The notes: generated from the letters alone by a model not told the origin. DNA of 6,606 nt from Blautia faecis (GCF_020554845.1 NZ_JAJCIA010000066.1:1-6606); one strand, 5' to 3'. Counted from the first letter of the stretch, positions 1 through 6,157 are shown. Translations and numbers: made by a program.

Positions 1-68
1 ATACCGCAAAGTGGGGCGTGCAGATTGCGGGAATGATTTTTCAAACAGGCTCTAAAGTGTATGCTTAG
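1..68 (+). CDS. Possible C-terminal tail of an upstream gene (partial)
   Basis: From base 3 one frame stays open for 21 codons to a TAG at 66-68 and reads TAKWGVQIAGMIFQTGSKVYA. The mix of small, hydrophobic and aromatic residues looks protein-like and could be the end of a membrane or soluble protein, but I recognise no family. A second frame is also open, to a TAA at 53-55, reading YRKVGRADCGNDFSNRL. The choice between frames is therefore uncertain, and a fragment this short can be open by chance. If real, the gene begins outside the window and ends about 100 bases before the rel-like gene, in the same direction. Confidence 0.3.
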   Translation, partial: TAKWGVQIAGMIFQTGSKVYA

Positions 69-89
69 TAGAACGTACGGAATATAAAA

Positions 90-95
90 TATAAT
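90..95 (+). promoter_or_regulatory. Candidate -10 box upstream of the rel-like gene
   Basis: A perfect TATAAT lies at 90-95, about 70 bases before the chosen GTG start at 167. No good TTGACA-like -35 box lies 16-18 bases upstream: the stretch at 67-73 reads AGTAGAA. Promoter assignment therefore rests on the -10 alone. The leader would be about 65 bases long. It has no convincing terminator or riboswitch fold. Confidence 0.3.
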
Positions 96-166
96 AACTG
101 TGTAGTTTTCGGACCGTAATCCGTGAGGGCTCCGGCAGTTATAAATAAATTGGTGGTGTAAAATTA

Positions 167-2098
167 GTGAGTGAACAGAGAAGAGTAATTTATACAAAGG
201 AGGAACTGGCTGCGAAGGTAAAGGTTCCAGCTGTTGTGGAGCAGGATCTGAAGCGCATTATCAGTGATCGCCTGGAACAATGCGGTCTGTATTATAGATG
301 CTTTTCCAGAATCAAGACAGCTTCCTCCATGGCTCATAAATTTGCTCTGAAAGATTATGGCGCGGAGAATAAGAAACTACAGGACCTGGTAGGTGTCCGT
401 ATTAACCTGTATTTTGATGATGATGTAGAAATCTGCCAGAATATTGTGGAAAATACCTTTGACGTGATTGGCTGGTCCACTTCGGAAAGAAGCGAGGAGG
501 AGTTCAAACCTACGAAATTAAACGGCGTGTGCCGCCTTCCGGAATATTTGAGATCAGAGATTTCAACAGAGACCTGGGATATGTATATTGATGATACCTT
601 CGAGATTCAGATTAAGACCATGTTTTTCGAGGGCTGGCATGAGATCGAGCACGATATGCGCTATAAAGGAGAGGAACTGTGGAAGAATTACAAGGGCTTT
701 TCCAGATACTTTAACAGTATTCTGGCAACTTTGGAGCTTTGTGATAAATCCATGGTTACCCTGTTTGAGGATCTGGGACATTCCCTTTATAAATCAGGCA
801 GATGGAGTGATATGATCAAGAGCCATTTCCGCCTGAAACTGGGAGAGGGACAGCTTTATCCTGAGGTGGCGAAGCTTCTGGATGAGGATTGTGACCAGCA
901 GGTGGAGAACCTGGCCAAGCGTATTTATAAGACCAGCAAGCAGACACTGGTAGATCAGCTGCTTCACCGCAGCCGCAAGGTACCGATCAATGTAAATACG
1001 ATCATTGCCCTGTTAAACGACAGTCAGTTCCACGACAGTCGTCTGACAGCTATTTTTAAGGAGCGTGATGTTTATAACGATGGGCGTGAAGAGAGCCTGG
1101 GAGAGTCCTGGCATTATGAGATGAAGCCTTTGATCCGTCACAATGTATTCCAGATGTGTACAGAGGTGGACGGGAGCAGGATGAGAGAGGAACAGCTGGC
1201 TTCTGCTACGGAGATTTTCCAGCAGGCAGCAGACTGTATATATGGCTGGATCGTGGGAAAATACGGCGGATTGTTTAAACAGATGCCACAGAAGACCAGC
1301 ACCTATCATGCGGATATTCTGGCTTATCATGTGGCTGTGAATTATGATCCGGGCAACCGCCACCTGAATATGCATGTAAGACATATGGATATGGAAGTGG
1401 GCGGCCGGATCTGGTATTCCGAGGCAGGGCTTGAGGTATCCCGTCAGGAGAAAGTAATCCTGAAGGTTTGCAACGGATATGCACAGCCGGCCAGAGAGCA
1501 TACTATCCAGGATCCGGGAGTAACCTTTTTCAGCTATCCGGGCTATTATAAGACAATTGTAGATAATATCGGAATTGTTAATGGAATTGAGTGCTCTAAC
1601 CGAAGAAGGATCCTGCGGGAGGAGATGTTTGGAAATCTGATCACAGCGCTGAAGGATTCCGAGCGTTTATTCCCGGTCGTGGTGATCGTTTCCAGAGAGA
1701 CTTCAGATGGAATGATGGATGAAGACTGGCTTGGCCAGTTCCGCGTATCTGATTTTACAAGAACGGTATGGCGTTATTCCCATGTGTTTACTGCCCATGA
1801 GTCTACCGGAAAGAAATTCTTGAAGCTTGCAGGGATTGATCTGCGCCAGATTGATGATATTCCCAGACTTTATATTTTCTGGCCAGGAGGAGACGTAGAT
1901 GATTACGGTCCGGAGGATGTGACGAACTGCAGTTTTGGACGTCACCTGGAAGCGAGAGGCGACGCCCGCACCTACGATATTGTCCGCGGCGGACAGGCAT
2001 TTTACCATAAGATCGTTACAGATCTGCGTGAGTGGAATATTTCCGCAGATATGTGGGAAGGATTTAAACTGGAGACAGTGACGGAATTGCCGAAATAG
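167..2098 (+). CDS. RelA/SpoT-domain protein with a large unassigned C-terminal region
   Basis: This is a 643-residue cytosolic protein; I see no signal peptide or membrane segment. Residues about 40-190 are a RelA/SpoT-type nucleotide pyrophosphokinase domain. It shows RIKTASSMAHKF (48-59), QDLVGVRINLYF (72-83) and EIQIKTMFFEGWHEIEHDMRYK (146-167), which match the family's R-x-K, D-x-x-G-x-R and E-x-Q-I-x-T...H...YK motifs. Active family members transfer pyrophosphate from ATP to GDP/GTP, or in toxic forms to ATP or tRNA. The usual G-loop tyrosine motif (Y-x-S-L-H) is not seen; the equivalent place reads NGVCRLPEYL (119-128). There is no HD hydrolase domain before it and no recognisable TGS or ACT domain after it. 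Residues about 200-640 match nothing I can name; 500-575 alternates hydrophobic strands (FPVVVIVS, PRLYIFWPGG). The GTG start is chosen because GGTGG at 152-156 precedes it; no ATG lies nearby. Synthetase fold is fairly sure, exact product unknown. Confidence 0.85.
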   Translation: MSEQRRVIYTKEELAAKVKVPAVVEQDLKRIISDRLEQCGLYYRCFSRIKTASSMAHKFALKDYGAENKKLQDLVGVRINLYFDDDVEICQNIVENTFDVIGWSTSERSEEEFKPTKLNGVCRLPEYLRSEISTETWDMYIDDTFEIQIKTMFFEGWHEIEHDMRYKGEELWKNYKGFSRYFNSILATLELCDKSMVTLFEDLGHSLYKSGRWSDMIKSHFRLKLGEGQLYPEVAKLLDEDCDQQVENLAKRIYKTSKQTLVDQLLHRSRKVPINVNTIIALLNDSQFHDSRLTAIFKERDVYNDGREESLGESWHYEMKPLIRHNVFQMCTEVDGSRMREEQLASATEIFQQAADCIYGWIVGKYGGLFKQMPQKTSTYHADILAYHVAVNYDPGNRHLNMHVRHMDMEVGGRIWYSEAGLEVSRQEKVILKVCNGYAQPAREHTIQDPGVTFFSYPGYYKTIVDNIGIVNGIECSNRRRILREEMFGNLITALKDSERLFPVVVIVSRETSDGMMDEDWLGQFRVSDFTRTVWRYSHVFTAHESTGKKFLKLAGIDLRQIDDIPRLYIFWPGGDVDDYGPEDVTNCSFGRHLEARGDARTYDIVRGGQAFYHKIVTDLREWNISADMWEGFKLETVTELPK

Positions 2099-2099
2099 A

Positions 2100-2252
2100 A
2101 TGATAGAAGTACCACTGGCAGTTGGTGAGAAAATTAAGACGACGATTTTCTTATCAGCTGTTGGTGGTGTTTCTTTTATGACTGAATATAACTTGGCGTT
2201 TAAAAGAGAAAATCTGTTAGGTTATAACGTATACTTGTACCTTCAAAAATAA
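2100..2252 (+). CDS. Small hypothetical ORF after the rel-like gene (doubtful)
   Basis: An ATG at 2100, two bases after the rel-like stop, opens a 50-codon frame ending with TAA at 2250-2252. It begins MIEVPLAVGEKIKTTIFLSA and continues with VGGVSF and a YNVYLYLQK end. The residue mix is reasonable and the near-overlap suggests translational coupling. Against it, no clear ribosome site precedes the ATG, no family is recognised, and 50 open codons can occur by chance. It spans the point where composition changes from the GC-richer left to the AT-rich right, so it could also be a gene remnant at the island boundary. Confidence 0.22.
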   Translation: MIEVPLAVGEKIKTTIFLSAVGGVSFMTEYNLAFKRENLLGYNVYLYLQK

Positions 2253-2290
2253 AACTATTTTGTAGTGGTTAATTCGAATTTAAATGTAAA

Positions 2291-2359
2291 ATACAAGAAT
2301 AAAATGCAAAAATAAAATAAAAGCACAAGAAATAAAATAAAACGCAAGATATTCTTGTG
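2291..2359 (+). promoter_or_regulatory. AT-rich repeat region upstream of the effector promoter
   Basis: AATAAAAT occurs at 2298, 2311 and 2331, and the longer unit AAATAAAATAAAA occurs at 2310 and 2330, exactly 20 bases apart. CAAGA recurs at 2294, 2326 and 2345, with its complement TCTTG at 2353-2357. CACAAGAA (2324-2331) is matched by TTCTTGTG (2352-2359), and CAAGA-TAT-TCTTG (2345-2357) is a compact palindrome. The region ends just before the -35 box at 2368. Phased A-tracts of this kind can act as an UP element or as protein-binding sites. Which applies cannot be decided here. Confidence 0.4.
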
Positions 2360-2367
2360 AAAAAGCA

Positions 2368-2395
2368 TTGACGTTTATAGGAAATATGGTATCCT
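2368..2395 (+). promoter_or_regulatory. Sigma-A-like promoter of the winged-helix effector gene
   Basis: TTGACG at 2368-2373 is a near-consensus -35 box. Sixteen bases later TATCCT (2390-2395) is preceded by TGG (2387-2389), giving an extended -10 (TG-N-TATnnT). Transcription would start near 2402, leaving a leader of about 17 bases with the ribosome site AGGAG at 2405-2409. A perfect TATAAT at 2395-2400 is also present, but its spacing to the -35 is 21 bases and its start point would fall on the ribosome site. Confidence 0.5.
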
Positions 2396-2399
2396 ATAA
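2375..2399. promoter_or_regulatory. Operator-like inverted repeat over the -10 region
   Basis: TTATAGGA (2375-2382) and TCCTATAA (2392-2399) form a perfect 8-bp inverted repeat with a 9-base spacer. The half-sites lie between the -35 and -10 boxes and across the -10, the classical place for a repressor. The downstream protein carries an N-terminal winged-helix-like domain, so autoregulation is a natural guess, but no binding evidence exists in the sequence beyond this geometry. Confidence 0.4.
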
Positions 2400-2418
2400 T
2401 AGAAAGGAGTGTGAAAAT

Positions 2419-3357
2419 ATGACGAAAAGTGCAAGAATACAAGAAAAAATCATAGAAATTTTGGCTGATGGAAATTATCATACTGTTCAAGAAATTAAAA
2501 GTTTTCTACGGAAAGCAGGAATTTCTGATTATTCAGAGGGGCAGTTCTCTGGCTCATTAAATACTTTGCTTAGAAATCAATCCATTCAAAAAATGGATAG
2601 GGGGATTTATAAAATAAAACAAAATTGGGGAGGTAAAGATTTTATGAAAACTTGTTTTGTAGTATCTCCTATTGGAGAAACAGATAGTGAAATAAGGAGT
2701 AATGCAGATAAATTATTCAAATATATTATTAGTCCAGTTTGTGAAAGTTGTGGCTTTGAACCTGTACGAGTAGATCAAATTAATGATTCGGATTCAATTA
2801 CACAAACTATTATTGATAAGCTTTTATCATCGGAGCTTGTCATAGCTGACATTTCGGGGCATAATCCTAATGTTTTTTTTGAAATGGGATATAGAAAATG
2901 TACAGACAAGCCGATTATTCACTTAAAAAAGAAAGGCGAAACTATACCATTTGATGTAAACACAGTAAGAACATTCGAGTATGATCTAACCTATTTAGAT
3001 AATGTAGAAGAAACTAAGAAACGTTTAGAACAAACAATAGGGACCTTTTCTTTTGAGAACAAAACTAATGCATTGGGACAAGATGAAGAAAACAATAAGC
3101 AGCTTTTTTTTCAAAGTATTCTTACTATGCTGTATCAAATTCAAGATTCTATTACTGAATTAAAAGAGCAAATAAATAAAAAAGATACAGAAACGATACA
3201 AGCAATAATGCAAACAAGCTTAAATAATGCCCAAAAAGAAGAATCTACGGATGTTGTTATGATGAAAACGTTGTTACCCGAGTTGATTAAAAATCCAAAA
3301 TTATTCCAAAATTTAATGCAATTTGCCGAAATGACTAATAAACCTAAGAAGCAATAA
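2419..3357 (+). CDS. Winged-helix protein fused to a deoxyribosyltransferase/TIR-like domain; probable defence effector
   Basis: The ATG at 2419 is chosen because AGGAG (2405-2409) precedes it by nine bases; the open frame extends upstream, but into the promoter. The product has 312 residues. Residues 1-66 look like a winged helix (HTVQEIKSFLRKAG, then a second helix and a RGIYKIK wing). Residues 76-210 look like a nucleoside 2-deoxyribosyltransferase/TIR-like Rossmann domain: CFVVSPIGE (79-87), LVIADISGHNPNVFFEMGYR (140-159), KPIIHL and IPFDVNTVRTFEYD. In nucleoside deoxyribosyltransferases the Glu of the E-x-G-Y motif is the nucleophile; here it would be Glu155. Residues about 225-275 look coiled-coil, with a short helical tail. 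Related domains act in nucleotide- or NAD-directed anti-phage effectors; that role is inference. The gene stands alone, with its own promoter and a possible internal start at 2644. Codon use is strongly AT-rich, unlike the rel-like gene. Confidence 0.82.
   Translation: MTKSARIQEKIIEILADGNYHTVQEIKSFLRKAGISDYSEGQFSGSLNTLLRNQSIQKMDRGIYKIKQNWGGKDFMKTCFVVSPIGETDSEIRSNADKLFKYIISPVCESCGFEPVRVDQINDSDSITQTIIDKLLSSELVIADISGHNPNVFFEMGYRKCTDKPIIHLKKKGETIPFDVNTVRTFEYDLTYLDNVEETKKRLEQTIGTFSFENKTNALGQDEENNKQLFFQSILTMLYQIQDSITELKEQINKKDTETIQAIMQTSLNNAQKEESTDVVMMKTLLPELIKNPKLFQNLMQFAEMTNKPKKQ
2627..2646 (+). promoter_or_regulatory. Internal ribosome site and start inside the effector gene
   Basis: GGGGAGG at 2627-2633 is a stronger Shine-Dalgarno match than the one before the main start. 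It is followed after ten bases by an in-frame ATG (2644-2646, Met76), which begins MKTCFVVSPIG, the first strand of the enzymatic domain. Translation from here would give a 237-residue protein lacking the winged helix. It may be a true second start, or a fossil from the fusion of two genes. The GGGGAGG also encodes the Trp-Gly-Gly linker, so it could be coincidence. Confidence 0.4.
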
Positions 3358-3613
3358 AAAAGAGATAATCATAATTGTTGAGGACGAAATTTGCTGAGGG
3401 TCTTTTGTGAGATAAATTGTACTCTATAAACTGAATAAAATTTAAAGATAAATTTGTATTTCTGTACAGACTTTAGGAACGGATTACCAAAATTATACGT
3501 ATCCTAAAAACTATGTAGAAATTATAGCTATTTCACTGTAAAATGTTTATACTGCTATTATGCATGAAAACGTAGAAATGCCTTTTAACTCCTCAAGATT
3601 ATGCAGAAGACTA
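3358..3613. other. Non-coding stretch after the effector gene
   Basis: No gene or terminator is seen here. It holds repeat copy A (3364-3411) and a 7-bp inverted repeat, TTTAGGA (3472-3478) with TCCTAAA (3502-3508). Two short stretches, CTATAAA (3424-3430) and GATTACC (3482-3488), also occur in the same order after repeat copy B at 6382 and 6433. Copy A may therefore be the worn left part of a longer element of roughly 120 bp. The rest is AT-rich and may include the terminal sequence of the neighbouring IS91-like remnant. Confidence 0.5.
3364..3411 (+). repeat. Diverged direct repeat, copy A
   Basis: It begins GATAATCA, continues with TTGTTGAGG (3376-3383) and ends TGAGGGTCTTTTGTGAG (3395-3411). 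Copy B at 6323-6374 has the same pieces in the same order and orientation: GATAATCA, then TTCTTGAGG, then a 21-base final block matching copy A with one mismatch. The copies differ by a 4-base gap in the middle. TGAGG cores lie 16 and 13 bases apart here. It starts six bases after the effector stop codon. Confidence 0.7.
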
Positions 3614-4223
3614 TTATATACGAGCTTTAGACATTATTTTCTCATACATTTATTCGAGGAAGATACACTAATGTTTATAGTAAAGTTCCAGAAAATACAG
3701 TTCCTGTTTGCGATTTGAACGCTTGAATGGATTATATCCAAACGAAGAAAGGATAGCTATAGCTACGTATCATTTGCTAAAGTTACGCAGAGCATGTTGT
3801 TTCATGCTTAAAATTGCTGGGTAGAGATTTTTAATGATTTTGAGGTGACGTGCATGACTAATCTCATACCTAATCGTTCTAAAATGGTTTCTGGGATATG
3901 TCGGATTAAATGATTGCTGGATGTATTTATCATTTTCATGACGATTGTAGTGAAAAGTGACAGCGTCTGCTTGTTTATCATCCTTGCGAATTCTGAATGT
4001 GGCAATGACTGTCTGTCAAAGATAACATCTGATGAATTTTTCGGCTACTTCAGAGTTACACTTGTTGTGCGTTGCATAATCCTTTTTTGTGGTTGATATA
4101 GTATTGGGACATCGCCTTTTTGAAGATATCTGTGAGACTAGATTGTAACAGTATGAAAAAGTTACGGAGATATTTATCAATGGTAAGAATAAAATGGAAT
4201 TTTGCAAGTAAGGAGGGAGCCAT
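3614..4223 (-). pseudogene. IS91-family (Y2-type) transposase remnant, frame-shifted and truncated
   Basis: Read on the minus strand, three frames together give what I recognise as the C-terminal half of an IS91-like transposase. Frame one (4223-4056) reads LRNFF...LTDIFKKAMSQYYINHKK and stops. A second frame near 4057-4017 gives EVAEKFIRCYL. A third frame from 4015 to the TAA at 3614 gives VIATFRI, VTFHYNRHENDKYI, NHFRTIRY, ISHARH, FGYNPFK, ELYFLELYYKH and MYEKIMSK, interrupted by internal stops. A piece of a neighbouring frame (HLIRHIP, near 3905) fills the expected gap before NHFRTIRY, marking another frameshift. These segments match the order R-Y-x-x-R-P-V-I-A, VTFHYNRHED, IRHIPEKHFK-IRYYG, FGYDPL and FLELY known from clostridial members. 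The zinc-finger and catalytic N-terminal half is absent, so it is dead. It lies just downstream of the endonuclease gene; family assignment is from memory of the motifs. Confidence 0.62.
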
Positions 4224-4236
4224 AGATATGACTCCC
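4215..4236. other. Short hairpin between the endonuclease gene and the transposase remnant
   Basis: GGGAG-C-CAT (4215-4223) and ATG-A-CTCCC (4228-4236) pair around a 4-base loop with one mismatch. On the plus strand a run of five T follows at 4242-4246, six bases after the stem, so it could weakly terminate transcripts entering from the left. On the minus strand there is no U-run, so it is a poor terminator for the endonuclease gene. There the second arm would be a ribosome site for the remnant's first ATG (4223). It may also be a subterminal palindrome of the old insertion sequence. Confidence 0.35.
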
Positions 4237-4244
4237 AGGAGTTT

Positions 4245-5135
4245 TTATTTGACAATTATGTAGTCTATGCGATTGATGGTTTGGATACGGTTAGAATCTT
4301 TTAACAGCTTTATTGATTTATTTAACTGAGTACTAGAAATATTTGGATATAATTTTTCTAAGTAGAATAGAATATTTGTTTTTGCTAAAGGTTCGTTTTC
4401 GGAAAGGATGTTAATTATGTCCTCAGAAATAAGTGCTGTGTAATGATTGGCTTCTTCGGTGGCAATAAGTTTATCAAGTTTGTCTTGAGTATATTTATCG
4501 AGGAACATGTTATCGATTAATGCGATGAATTCATCTGTAGTACGTTCGGTCTGAGTGACTTTCATACTGTTTGAGATTTGAAATTGGTCCCCCATGGCAG
4601 TATTGAATTTTAATTCATTTTTAGAAACATATTTTAAATCAAAAATGTTGCAATCTACTAAGTGAAAACCGTAGCATTTATTATTATTAATAATACTTTG
4701 ATGTTCTATTGATAGAATAAAAAAGAATGCATCAGGATTATTTATGTAAAAAGGACGTATTTTACGGAATGAAGTGAGGTTAGATCCTTTTCCTGCATTA
4801 TTTCCTTTTGCAAGTGAAGCAGATTTAACATCAATTAATATATCGTATGTTATTCCATCTAATTCAAGTGATATGTAAATGTCTTCAAGACTGCTACTTT
4901 CTTTACTTGCAACAGATTTAATATTTGTATATATACTCGAAGCACGATTGAATATTTCATAAGTCCACTCATCAATAAAAGGACCTGCGATTTTATGGAT
5001 ATCTTTTTCGGGAACATTACAGTCTAAATTTGTGTTAATTTTAACTAAATTTGTCATAGGTGAAGATAATGCGGATTTTATAATATCAATGAGAAATTTT
5101 TGTAATCGTTGGGATGTTTCGAAGTGATGATTCAT
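4245..5135 (-). CDS. Putative Type II restriction endonuclease (PD-(D/E)xK type)
   Basis: The product has 296 residues. I do not recognise the subfamily; the call rests on a motif and on context. Residues 87-105 read YISLELDGITYDILIDVKS. This fits a PD-(D/E)xK nuclease core, with Asp98 (or Glu91/Asp93) and Asp102-x-Lys104 as likely metal-binding and catalytic residues at the end of a beta-hairpin. A loop rich in Gly, Asn and Ser follows (110-122), then strands AFFFILSIEHQ (136-146). Residues about 215-296 look helical and end like a winged helix (SSTQLNKSIKLLKDSNRIQTINRIDYIIV), possibly for DNA recognition. The ATG at 5135 has an excellent ribosome site, AAGGAGG on the minus strand (5143-5149), seven bases away. 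The gene diverges from a methyltransferase gene 68 bases off, the usual arrangement of a restriction-modification pair. The DNA site it cuts cannot be told. Confidence 0.65.
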   Translation of the reverse strand: MNHHFETSQRLQKFLIDIIKSALSSPMTNLVKINTNLDCNVPEKDIHKIAGPFIDEWTYEIFNRASSIYTNIKSVASKESSSLEDIYISLELDGITYDILIDVKSASLAKGNNAGKGSNLTSFRKIRPFYINNPDAFFFILSIEHQSIINNNKCYGFHLVDCNIFDLKYVSKNELKFNTAMGDQFQISNSMKVTQTERTTDEFIALIDNMFLDKYTQDKLDKLIATEEANHYTALISEDIINILSENEPLAKTNILFYLEKLYPNISSTQLNKSIKLLKDSNRIQTINRIDYIIVK

Positions 5136-5203
5136 TTTGTATCCTCCTTTTTGGTTATTTCAAAGTATTATATCATAATATGTTGAAGAAAGGAATGATT
5201 TAT
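5136..5203. promoter_or_regulatory. Divergent, overlapping promoters of the restriction-modification pair
   Basis: Only 68 bases separate the two starts. Toward the methyltransferase, TTGGTT (5151-5156) and CATAAT (5174-5179) are spaced 17 bases. Toward the endonuclease, a perfect TATAAT lies on the minus strand at 5167-5172, with no good -35 (about TTCCTT at 5190-5195). The two -10 boxes are adjacent, so the polymerases would compete, and a methyltransferase or repressor bound here could switch both genes. No controller-box repeat is evident. The methyltransferase ribosome site is AAAGGA at 5189-5194. Confidence 0.45.
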
Positions 5204-6157
5204 ATGGATATAAATTTGGAAGCAATTTGTGGAGATGCTATCATAGAGTTAAAAAAAATAGAGTCTAATTCTGTGGATTTGATTGTAACAGATCCACCCT
5301 ATAATTTGAATAAACACTATGGCAATAATTATGATAAATTTGAATTTGATGAGTATTTAAATTTTTCTAGAGAATGGATAAAGGAGGCTGTAAGAGTATT
5401 AAAACCCGATGGTACAATGTATGTGTTTATGGGAATGAAATATATATCATATATTTATAATGTTTTGGAAAAGGAAATGGAAATGTACTTTAATTCCTGG
5501 ATTACTTGGTATTATACTCAAGGAATAGGAAAAACTAAAGGCTATTCTCCTAGACACGATGATATACTTATGTTTACAAAAGATAAGAAAAGGTTCAAAT
5601 TTAATTTAGATGAGATTAGGGTGCCTCAGAAGTATTATAGATCTGTTAATAATATGAGAGGAGCGAATCCTGGAAATGTATGGGAATTTTCACATATGCA
5701 TTATTGCAATAAGAATAGAATGAAACATCCGACTCAGAAACCGGAAGGATTATATGAAAGAATGATATTAGCGTCATCTGATGAGGGCGATGTGGTGTTA
5801 GATCCTTTTCTTGGTAGTGGTACATTGTTACGTGTGTGCCAGAACACTAATAGAAATGGTATTGGTATTGATATAAATCCAGAATATATTCGGATGTCAA
5901 AGGAACGATTAGAAGAAAAATTTTTGGGATTTGACAGTATTGATGAGAGAATGAAAAGAGTACCAAACGATTTGAATAATGCTGAAATCAGAGAAAATTA
6001 TATAAAAAATCATATTAGCTGGTTTTTGAAAAACCATCAAGATGCAATTGATGATTTTATGAAAGAGGTAAAAGAGAAGTATTATGATAAGATGAAAGAG
6101 ACAAACCAATTATATTTATTTAAAACGTATACATCATATAAGTGCAGAAAGAAATAG
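5204..6157 (+). CDS. Site-specific DNA amino-methyltransferase (N4-cytosine or N6-adenine), beta class
   Basis: The product has 317 residues and transfers a methyl group from S-adenosylmethionine to an exocyclic amino group in DNA, protecting the site from the partner endonuclease. Motif IV (catalytic) is TDPPY at 29-33. HPTQKP (175-180) precedes the AdoMet-binding motif I, VLDPFLGSGT (198-207), and motif II follows as GIDINPEY (221-228). Catalytic motif before AdoMet motif defines the beta class. WYYTQGIGK and SPRHDDILMFTK (115-126) lie between and are typical of the family. The tail after about 245 is charged and helical (roughly 70 residues). DPPY occurs in both N6-adenine and N4-cytosine enzymes, so the base is not settled, and the recognition site is unknown. 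The ATG at 5204 is chosen because AAAGGA lies nine bases upstream and the conserved N-terminus begins there; the frame is open further upstream into the endonuclease gene. A run of eight A (5251-5258) lies early in the gene. Confidence 0.93.
   Translation: MDINLEAICGDAIIELKKIESNSVDLIVTDPPYNLNKHYGNNYDKFEFDEYLNFSREWIKEAVRVLKPDGTMYVFMGMKYISYIYNVLEKEMEMYFNSWITWYYTQGIGKTKGYSPRHDDILMFTKDKKRFKFNLDEIRVPQKYYRSVNNMRGANPGNVWEFSHMHYCNKNRMKHPTQKPEGLYERMILASSDEGDVVLDPFLGSGTLLRVCQNTNRNGIGIDINPEYIRMSKERLEEKFLGFDSIDERMKRVPNDLNNAEIRENYIKNHISWFLKNHQDAIDDFMKEVKEKYYDKMKETNQLYLFKTYTSYKCRKK

Noticed and set aside
123..129. GTGAGGG near the start of the window as a further copy of the TGAGGG site
   Set aside because: Only seven or eight bases match and the flanking pieces of the repeat are absent; chance is enough.
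1013..1501. 162-codon minus-strand open frame inside the rel-like gene
   Set aside because: It lies wholly within a well-supported gene on the other strand, lacks a ribosome site and matches no family; it is a shadow of codon bias.
2128..2151. AGAAAAT...ATTTTCT inverted repeat after the rel-like gene as a terminator
   Set aside because: The stem is almost all A-T and no T-run follows, so it is unlikely to terminate transcription.
2368..2418. Upstream TTG start extending the effector by 17 codons
   Set aside because: The extension is the promoter and operator DNA itself; ATG at 2419 has a proper AGGAG at the right distance.
3580..3830. Plus-strand fragments reading TPQDYAEDYYIRALDIIFSYI and RFERLNGLYPNEERIAIATY
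   Set aside because: They looked like a decayed plus-strand gene, but the minus strand over the same bases gives the ordered transposase C-terminus, so these are shadow frames.
5114..5203. Upstream start extending the methyltransferase by 30 codons
   Set aside because: It would overlap the start of the divergent endonuclease gene and contain both promoters; the family's N-terminus begins at the ATG at 5204, which has AAAGGA before it.
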